NCBI RefSeq assembly: GCF_014654675.1
Contig: NZ_BNBC01000007.1
Span: 147,256-211,255, forward strand
Length of the DNA stretch: 64,000 bases
Direction: 5' to 3'
Source: Streptomyces spiralis
GTDB lineage: Bacteria > Actinomycetota > Actinomycetes > Streptomycetales > Streptomycetaceae
Under the pieces are notes generated by a model, which was given only the letters and a program-made list of their open reading frames with translations, was not told the origin of the DNA and searched no databases. How positions within the stretch are numbered: the stretch's first letter is position 1; every line of letters begins with the position of its first letter. This document shows positions 58,729 to 64,000 of this stretch, in pieces. Position numbers and translations under genes: made by a program.

Positions 58729-59946
58729 GTGCAACCAACCATGACAGCGGAGCGGCCCCGCCCGGGCGAACGGATCATGGCGGCGATCAACCGCGACCCC
58801 CGGACCGCGCCGCACGGCACCCGCAACGACGCGCTGCTGGCCGCGGGGCTCGCCGCGGTGGCCGTGTGCCTGGGACTGTTCGGCGACGCCGGCCGGCGGC
58901 CGGACGCGCTCGGCTGGGCGCTGCTGCTGGGCGCCCATGTGCCGCTGGTGTGGCGGCGGCGCAGGCCGCTGCTGGTGCTGGCGGCGATGGTGGCGCTGAT
59001 CATGCCGTACCACGCCATGGACAACAACCACTTCGCGCCCACCCCGGCCGCGTACGTGGCGCTCTACACGATCGCGGTCACCAGCCGCCCGCTGCGCACG
59101 ATCCTGACCGGCGTCATCGTCGTCACGTTCGCCACGAGCGTGATGCTCACCGTCAACACCCACCAGGCCGTGGAACTGCTGCGGGTCTCCGGCTGGATCA
59201 TCGCCGTGCTCTTCTTCGGCGTCGACGTCCGCTACTACCGGCAGTACGTCGCCTCCATCGTCGAGCGCGCCGAACGCGCCGAACGCACCCGCGAGGAGGA
59301 GGCCCGCCGCCGTGTCGCGGAGGAACGCCTCCGCATCGCCCGCGACCTGCACGACCTGCTCGCCCACAGCATCACCCTCATCGGCGTCCAGACCTCCGTG
59401 GCCGCGCACGTCCTCGCCGCCGACCCCGGGCGCCTGGACCGCGCCGCCGTCGCCGAGGCCCTCGACGACATCGCGGAGACCTGCCGGACGGCGCGCGGCG
59501 AGCTGCGCACGACGCTGGAGGTGCTGCGGGAGGGCGCCCCCGAGGCGCGCGGCCCGCTCCCCGCGCTGCACGGCGTCGCCGACCTGGCGCAGACCGCCCG
59601 GCTGGCCGGGGCGAAGGTGGAGCTGTCCGTGCGGGCCGACGACGTCCCGCCCGCCGTCGGCGCCGCCGCGTACCGCATCGTGCAGGAGGCGCTCACGAAC
59701 GCCGTACGGCACGCCGGTCCCGAACCGGCCGTCGGCGTCGACCTGCGCACCGAGGACGGCGCACTGCGGCTGTCGGTCACCGACGACGGCACCGGGGCCG
59801 CGCCCGGGACCGGCGCCGGCGCCGGCTTCGGGCTCGTCGGCATGCGGGAGCGGGCCCGCAGCGTGGGCGGAACGCTGGACGCGGGTCCCCGGTCCGGCGG
59901 GGGCTTCGAGGTGACGGCCCTACTGCCCCTGGAGGGAGGCCGGTGA
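58729..59946 (+). CDS. Sensor histidine kinase, HisKA_3 (NarL-type partner)
   Basis: The protein has 405 aa from GTG 58729 (GGAAG nine bases upstream); ATG 58720 and ATG 58741 are alternatives. Five to six hydrophobic segments fill residues 35-165. The dimerisation/phosphoacceptor helix reads LRIARDLHDLLAHS with His208. The ATPase has a degenerate N-box EALTNAVRHAG and G-box GFGLVGMRERA. It is coupled by GTGA to its response regulator. The signal is unknown; the membrane domain without an extracellular loop suggests intramembrane or lipid sensing. Confidence 0.93.
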   Translation: MQPTMTAERPRPGERIMAAINRDPRTAPHGTRNDALLAAGLAAVAVCLGLFGDAGRRPDALGWALLLGAHVPLVWRRRRPLLVLAAMVALIMPYHAMDNNHFAPTPAAYVALYTIAVTSRPLRTILTGVIVVTFATSVMLTVNTHQAVELLRVSGWIIAVLFFGVDVRYYRQYVASIVERAERAERTREEEARRRVAEERLRIARDLHDLLAHSITLIGVQTSVAAHVLAADPGRLDRAAVAEALDDIAETCRTARGELRTTLEVLREGAPEARGPLPALHGVADLAQTARLAGAKVELSVRADDVPPAVGAAAYRIVQEALTNAVRHAGPEPAVGVDLRTEDGALRLSVTDDGTGAAPGTGAGAGFGLVGMRERARSVGGTLDAGPRSGGGFEVTALLPLEGGR

Positions 59947-60608
59947 GCGCCGTCCGCGTGCTGCTCGCGGACGACCAGACCCTGGTCAGGGCCGCCTTCG
60001 CCATGCTCGTCGAGTCGGCCGGGGACATGGAGGTCGTCGGGCAGGCCGGCACCGGGCGCGAGGCCGTCGCGCTGGCCCGCAGCGCCCGCGCCGACCTCGT
60101 GGTGATGGACATCCGCATGCCCGACCTCGACGGGATCGAGGCCACCCGGCTGATCGCCGCCGACGAGGACCTGGCCGGTGTGAAGGTGCTCGTCCTGACC
60201 ACCTACGACACCGACGAGCACATCGTGGAGGCGCTGCGCGCCGGCGCCTCCGGCTTCCTGGTCAAGGACACCCGCCCGGCCGACCTCCTCGACGCGATCC
60301 GCACGGTGGCCGCGGGCGAGGCCCTGCTCTCGCCGGGCCCCACGGCCCGACTGATCGCCCGCTTCCTGCGCAGCCCGGCCGCCCCCGTCACAGGCGGCCC
60401 CGACTGCCTCTCCGACCGCGAGCGCGAGGTCCTGACCCTGGTCGCCCGGGGCCTGACCAACACCGAGATCGGCGAGGCGCTCGGCGTCAGCCCGCTCACC
60501 GCGAAGACCCATGTCAGCCGGATCATGGGCAAGCTGGGCGCGCGGGACCGGGCACAACTGGTCATCGTGGCCTACGAGTCGGGGCTGGTGTCTCCGGGCA
60601 GCATGTGA
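59943..60608 (+). CDS. NarL/LuxR-family response regulator
   Basis: The protein has 221 aa. It starts with GTG 59943 inside the kinase stop. The receiver has DD at 10-11, phosphoacceptor Asp56 in VMDIRMPDLDG and Lys in FLVKDT. The LuxR-type HTH reads LSDREREVLTLVARGLTN to AKTHVSRIMGKLG at 155-200. Together with the preceding kinase it is a two-component system; the MMPL gene upstream is the likely target. Confidence 0.96.
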   Translation: MSAVRVLLADDQTLVRAAFAMLVESAGDMEVVGQAGTGREAVALARSARADLVVMDIRMPDLDGIEATRLIAADEDLAGVKVLVLTTYDTDEHIVEALRAGASGFLVKDTRPADLLDAIRTVAAGEALLSPGPTARLIARFLRSPAAPVTGGPDCLSDREREVLTLVARGLTNTEIGEALGVSPLTAKTHVSRIMGKLGARDRAQLVIVAYESGLVSPGSM

Positions 60609-60653
60609 GTGATCCGGTTGCGGGCCGCCCGGGGCCCGGGTACGAATGGCCGG

Positions 60654-61115
60654 ATGACGAGCGGGGAAGTGCGGTGGGAAGAGGGGCAGCCGGGCGTACT
60701 GCGGCTGCCCTCGGGACGGCTGGTACGCGGCCGGGGCCTGCGCCGCCCCCTCGACCCCGGGGCGCCGAGCCCGACGTACGGCGTCTACCTCCTCGGCAAG
60801 CGGCCGCCCGAGGTCCTCTGGGAGTCCCACTGGCTGCGCTGGCCCGATTTCCGGCTCCCCGCGGACCGTACGGCGGCCCGCGCGGCCTTCGTCGAGGCCT
60901 GGGAACGGTCCGCCGCCGAACGCGTCGAGTTCGCCTGCGCGGGCGGCCGTGGCCGCACGGGCACGGCCCTGGCCTGCCTGGCGGTCCTGGACGGCGTACC
61001 GCCGGACGACGCGGTCGCGTACGTCCGTGGGCACTACGACCGGCACGCGGTGGAGACGCCGTGGCAGAAGCGGTACGTACGGAACTTCGCGCCGCTGGGG
61101 GCGGTGTCCCGCTAG
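60654..61115 (+). CDS. Protein-tyrosine-phosphatase-like protein
   Basis: The protein has 153 aa from ATG 60654. The catalytic loop is CAGGRGRT: Cys95 and Arg101 in the C-x5-R spacing of tyrosine and dual-specificity phosphatases, with the following Thr. The usual His before Cys is Ala. A further Asp at about 72 (LPADRT) could be the general acid. Substrate unknown. The frame follows the response regulator by 45 bp and ends in a stop codon shared with the converging DUF397 gene. Confidence 0.8.
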   Translation: MTSGEVRWEEGQPGVLRLPSGRLVRGRGLRRPLDPGAPSPTYGVYLLGKRPPEVLWESHWLRWPDFRLPADRTAARAAFVEAWERSAAERVEFACAGGRGRTGTALACLAVLDGVPPDDAVAYVRGHYDRHAVETPWQKRYVRNFAPLGAVSR

Positions 61116-61315
61116 AGGCGGGCCGCCCCGACGGCGCCCACGAACGCGGCCCAGGCCCCGGCCCGCACCACCAGCACGGCTCCGTCCGGAACCTTGCTGT
61201 CCCGGACGGGCACGACACCGGGGACTCCGTCGGCGACCTCGACGCAGTCGCCGCCGTTGCCGTCGCTGTAAGTGCTCTTCCGCCAGCGGGCGTGAGTCAG
61301 GTCGTACTCGCGCAT
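61112..61315 (-). CDS. DUF397 protein
   Basis: The protein has 67 aa. It starts MREYDLTHARWRKSTYSDGNGG, with the DUF397 motif ...WRKSTYSxxxGGDCVEVAD and later VPVRDSKVPDGAVLVV. Found next to HTH-DUF5753 regulators (WhiJ-type loci). Its start overlaps the end of the HTH gene by 19 bp, so they are coupled. It may be an antagonist or partner of the regulator, but the biochemical action is not known. Confidence 0.93.
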   Translation of the reverse strand: MREYDLTHARWRKSTYSDGNGGDCVEVADGVPGVVPVRDSKVPDGAVLVVRAGAWAAFVGAVGAARL

Positions 61316-62130
61316 CGTCTGAAGTCCTCCGCCGCCGACTCGATCAGGGGCAGGGACGCCTGTGGCGACAGTGCGGCGGCCCTGATCTGATCGTATGCCG
61401 CGTGGGCACGCTTGACCACGGCCGGGTTATCCAGCAGGTTGCCCGAATACACCGCTTCTGTATAGGCGGTTGGCGGGGCGTCATCGAACTCCATGAGCTT
61501 CAAGGACCCCGTCATGATCGGGTACGGACCTGCCGCGTACGGGAGCACTTGCACCACCACCGTCCGCTCCCGTGTCAGCCGCGCGATGTGGTCCAGTTGT
61601 TCCGCCATGCCCTCCGGTCCGCCGACCGGGATCCGTAGCACGTTCTCGTGCAGGACGACCCAGTACAACGGGCGAGTGGCGTCCTTGAGGATGCGGGCGC
61701 GGTCCATGCGGCCGGACACCTTCTCCTCGATGTACTCGTCCACGGCGAACGGGTTCGTCGCGACGGTGACCGCCCACGCGTATGCCCTCGTCTGTAGCAG
61801 TCCCGGAACCAGCGCGGGTGCGAACTCGTAGATCTCCGTCGCCAGCGACTCCAGTTCCGCCGCTTTCGCGAAGTACTCCGCATACCGAGGATCATCGATC
61901 AGCTTCCTGCACAGCCGCTCGAAAATACCGTCGGTTTGCAGTACCTCGTCGATCCGCTGGGCCACGTCCAACTGCGGCTTTCTGATCGCCTGTTCGAACT
62001 GGCCGATATAGCCGCCGGAGACGAAAACCCGCGCTCCCAGTTCCACCTGCGTCAGATCGGCGTTCTCCCGGCGTCGCTTCAGCTCCGCGCCGAAGAACTC
62101 CCAGACCGCCTGACGTGAACCGTTGGCCAT
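61297..62130 (-). CDS. HTH (XRE) regulator with DUF5753 domain, WhiJ-like
   Basis: The protein has 277 aa from ATG 62130 (AAGGGGG six bases upstream). The HTH lies at about 15-70 (RRRENADLTQVELGARVFVSGGYIGQFE, read in parts). DUF5753 covers 100-270 with EFAPALVPGLLQTRAYAWAV and YPIMTGSLKLMEFDD. Homologues include WhiJ and other developmental regulators of Streptomyces. It is co-transcribed with DUF397 and divergent from a row of small genes leading to an ATPase-domain protein. Confidence 0.93.
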   Translation of the reverse strand: MANGSRQAVWEFFGAELKRRRENADLTQVELGARVFVSGGYIGQFEQAIRKPQLDVAQRIDEVLQTDGIFERLCRKLIDDPRYAEYFAKAAELESLATEIYEFAPALVPGLLQTRAYAWAVTVATNPFAVDEYIEEKVSGRMDRARILKDATRPLYWVVLHENVLRIPVGGPEGMAEQLDHIARLTRERTVVVQVLPYAAGPYPIMTGSLKLMEFDDAPPTAYTEAVYSGNLLDNPAVVKRAHAAYDQIRAAALSPQASLPLIESAAEDFRRCASTT

Positions 62131-62249
62131 TACCAACCCCCTTGCCCTGCCCGGCCGTTGTAGGGCCCGAAACCCTTCCGACTTTAGTGGCAGAACGTCA
62201 CCTTGGAGCTACGAAACGTGAAGTCGGACAAGCGAAAGGGAAGTGAACA

Positions 62250-62465
62250 GTGGCAGCAAGGCACTCGGTGCACTCGGCGGTCTGTGTTCAGGAGGCGGAG
62301 GAAACCGTCGCGGAATTGCGGGCCGTACTCGAAAAGGCGGGAATCGCGCTGCCCTCGCTGGGGCTCGATCCGGCCGGGCTCGCCCGCGAGTCGCCGTGCC
62401 CGCTCGTCGAACTGGGGCGCTGCTCGGTGGAGACCGCCGCCCGGCTCGCCGCGGTGCTGCGGTGA
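62250..62465 (+). CDS. Small protein of WhiJ-type cluster, function unknown
   Basis: The protein has 71 aa from GTG 62250 with GGGAAG eight bases upstream. Helical, with EEAETVAELRAVLEKAGI-like heptads and a second helix; there is one Cys near the end (GRCSVETAARL). It overlaps the next small gene by GTGA. No family recognised. Confidence 0.75.
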   Translation: MAARHSVHSAVCVQEAEETVAELRAVLEKAGIALPSLGLDPAGLARESPCPLVELGRCSVETAARLAAVLR

Positions 62466-62686
62466 ACGCCGTGCGGCCGCCGGTCGGTTCGTACGCGATG
62501 GACACCGGCACGGGCAGGGTCGGCGTCGTCATGGCGCACGAAGGACCGTACGTACAGCTGCGCCCCCTCGGCGGTGGCAAGGAGTGGGACTGCCCGCCGG
62601 AGCGGGTGCGGGCCGCGACCCCGGCGGAGCGGCTCAGCGCCGCCACGGCGCACGCCAACGCCCGCAGCCGCGGCGAGGTGCCGTGA
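62462..62686 (+). CDS. Second small protein of WhiJ-type cluster
   Basis: The protein has 74 aa. It starts with GTG 62462 inside the stop of the previous gene. N-terminal half forms short beta strands (GRVGVVMAHEGPYVQLRPLGGGKEWDCP), a small SH3-like shape with a WDCP motif; the C-terminal half is helical. Function unknown. It is often found beside such ATPase/HTH genes in Streptomyces, by my memory of the layout. Confidence 0.75.
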   Translation: MNAVRPPVGSYAMDTGTGRVGVVMAHEGPYVQLRPLGGGKEWDCPPERVRAATPAERLSAATAHANARSRGEVP

Positions 62687-62756
62687 CCGCCCCCCTGCAC
62701 CACCCCTCGCCAGGGGTTTGGCCGGTTCGGGGGGCGGGGGAGCATACTGGGGCCGT

Positions 62757-64000
62757 ATGACTGGTGCAAATCCGGCCACTGCCCCGGTACGGCGGTGGCC
62801 GCCGCGGCCGGACAGCGTTCCGGCAGCGCGGCAGTTCGTTCGGAGTTCCCTGGCCGGCACCCCGCCCGACGTGGTGGACGAGGCGGAGCTGCTGGTGAGT
62901 GAGCTGGTGACCAACGCGGTGCTGCACGCACACACCGAGGTCGAGGTGCGGGCCTGGGCCCGCGCGGGCCGGGTGCACGTGCGGGTGCGGGACCAGGAGC
63001 CGCACCTCGCGCCGGCGCCCCGCGAGCGGGGCCTGGACGCGTGCACCGGCCGGGGGCTGCAGCTGGTGGAGGACCTCGCCGCAGGTTTCGGCGTGGAGTG
63101 CGACAAGTGCGGCAAGACGGTCTGGTTCGAGCTGTGGCCCGAGGCGCCGGAGACCCCGCCGGTGGCGGACTGGGGCGATGCCCGGCCGCCGACCGGGCCG
63201 ACCGTCCCGGTGCTGCTGGCGGATCTGCCGGTGGTGCTGTACGGGGCGGCGCAGCGCCACCAGGAGGCGCTGCTGCGCGAGTGCCTGCTCGCCGGCCTCG
63301 CCGGGCAGCGGCCGCATCTGCCGCCGGCGGACGTGCGCGCCGCCCAGGGTGCTCAGCAGGGGCTCGACGCCGGTGTGGCGGCCGCGCTCGGGCCGGAGCC
63401 CGAGCCGGTCGGCACGGTGCGGGTGGCGCTGCCGCGGGAGGCCGGCCCCGCCGTGCCTCTGCTGCGCCGGGTACTGGAGCAGGCCGACGCGGCGGCCGCC
63501 GACGGGCGGCTGCTGACCCGGCCGGCCCTGCCGGAGATCCGGCGGGTGTCCGACTGGCTGCTGGACGAGGTCGCCGCCCAGCTCGACGGCGCGTCCCCCA
63601 CGCCATGGACCGAGGTGGCCGAGGAGACCGAGGCCGATCCCGCGGCACTGGCTCCGTGGGACGCCACCGACCTGCACGCCGCCGATGTGCCGTGCGTGGC
63701 CGCCGACGACGGCAACCGGATCCTCGCGGTGAACCGGGCCGCGGCCGACCTGATCGGCTGGGACGCGGACGCCCTGACCGGGCGGCGGCTCACCGTCCTG
63801 ATCCCGCCCGAGTACCGAGAGCGCCATCTCGCGGGCTTCACCTCCCTGCTGCTCACCGGGGAGTCCCGCATCCTCGGCCGCCCGGTGCCGGTCGAGGCAC
63901 TGCACCACGACGGCCACAGGGTCCCGGTCCGCCTGCTCATCCGCGCCCAGGAGGCGCGCGGCGGCCGCACCGTCTTCGTCGCGGAGCTCACCCCTGCCGA
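62757..64000 (+). CDS. ATPase-domain (RsbW-like) and PAS-domain protein, truncated by the window end
   Basis: 414 residues are visible from ATG 62757 and the frame stays open to the last base. Residues 20-130 form an RsbW-like HATPase (LVSELVTNAVLHAHTEVEV in parts; then TGRGLQLVEDLAAGFG). A middle region to about residue 295 is Pro/Ala-rich and unassigned. From about 310 a PAS domain reads ADDGNRILAVNRAAADLIGW and LIPPEYRERHLAGF. Two Cys (CDKCGK) lie at 122-125. It fits the ATPase partner of a WhiJ-type cluster and may phosphorylate or bind an anti-sigma antagonist. The C-terminus is missing. Confidence 0.85.
   Translation, partial: MTGANPATAPVRRWPPRPDSVPAARQFVRSSLAGTPPDVVDEAELLVSELVTNAVLHAHTEVEVRAWARAGRVHVRVRDQEPHLAPAPRERGLDACTGRGLQLVEDLAAGFGVECDKCGKTVWFELWPEAPETPPVADWGDARPPTGPTVPVLLADLPVVLYGAAQRHQEALLRECLLAGLAGQRPHLPPADVRAAQGAQQGLDAGVAAALGPEPEPVGTVRVALPREAGPAVPLLRRVLEQADAAAADGRLLTRPALPEIRRVSDWLLDEVAAQLDGASPTPWTEVAEETEADPAALAPWDATDLHAADVPCVAADDGNRILAVNRAAADLIGWDADALTGRRLTVLIPPEYRERHLAGFTSLLLTGESRILGRPVPVEALHHDGHRVPVRLLIRAQEARGGRTVFVAELTPA

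Overview
The window is a 64-kb piece of a high-GC actinobacterial chromosome, almost certainly Streptomyces. Reasons: G/C-saturated third codon positions, frequent GTG starts with purine-rich ribosome binding sites, near absence of the leucine codon TTA (only two genes carry one), and Streptomyces-type families (WhiJ-like HTH/DUF397/ATPase cluster, SpoIIE-type phosphatase with an ATPase domain, tricorn protease, intracellular M4 protease). Most of it is core chromosome. I saw no integrase, transposase, CRISPR array, tRNA, rRNA or biosynthetic cluster.

Layout. 1-3.5 kb: a minus-strand pair made of a haem-b membrane protein and a NuoF-like flavoprotein fused to a ferredoxin. 3.3-6.4 kb: leuS behind a leucine attenuator. 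6.5-13.5 kb: a membrane/coiled-coil protein, DegV, comEA-comEC, a small unknown gene and holA. 13.7-16.1 kb: rpsT and lepA, divergent. 16.2-18.3 kb: long-chain acyl-CoA synthetase behind a palindrome and a 20-bp tandem repeat. 18.5-20.3 kb: regulatory phosphatase. 20.4-25.7 kb: hemW, DUF3097, an MBL hydrolase, then CIRCE-hrcA-dnaJ2, with the 3' end of dnaJ2 duplicated downstream. 25.8-34.5 kb: nitronate monooxygenase, rsmE, VOC protein, lipoprotein, tricorn, HIT protein, RNase Z-like hydrolase, adenine deaminase. 34.4-41.0 kb: accessory metabolism (MFS exporter, glucarate dehydratase, PfkB kinase, secreted GH31). 41.3-50.5 kb: the era / inactive-CDA / CBS / ybeY / phoH RNA-maturation neighbourhood, here also containing amtB-glnK, an XRE regulator with a divergent MFS pump, and a YjbR gene. 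50.6-55.5 kb: GH1 glucosidase, M4 protease with its emfourin-type inhibitor, and leuA behind a leader peptide and pseudoknot. 55.7-61.1 kb: TerB-like protein, MMPL transporter with a two-component system, small tyrosine phosphatase. 61.1-64 kb: a WhiJ-type cluster (DUF397, HTH-DUF5753, two small proteins, ATPase-PAS protein cut by the window end).

How it works together. Leucine supply and charging are both controlled by leader-peptide RNAs, by two different mechanisms: a terminator hairpin before leuS and a pseudoknot before leuA. HrcA/CIRCE controls its own gene with dnaJ2. AmtB and GlnK form an ammonium uptake and sensing unit behind a GlnR-like box. HolA, LepA, S20, Era, YbeY, PhoH, RsmE and LeuS give the window a strong replication, translation and RNA-processing character. 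Regulatory accessory units are the two ATPase-domain proteins, the WhiJ-like cluster and the MMPL two-component system.

Start codons were chosen by ribosome binding site and overlap, and several remain uncertain as noted. All functions are inferred from sequence motifs read by eye, without searches.
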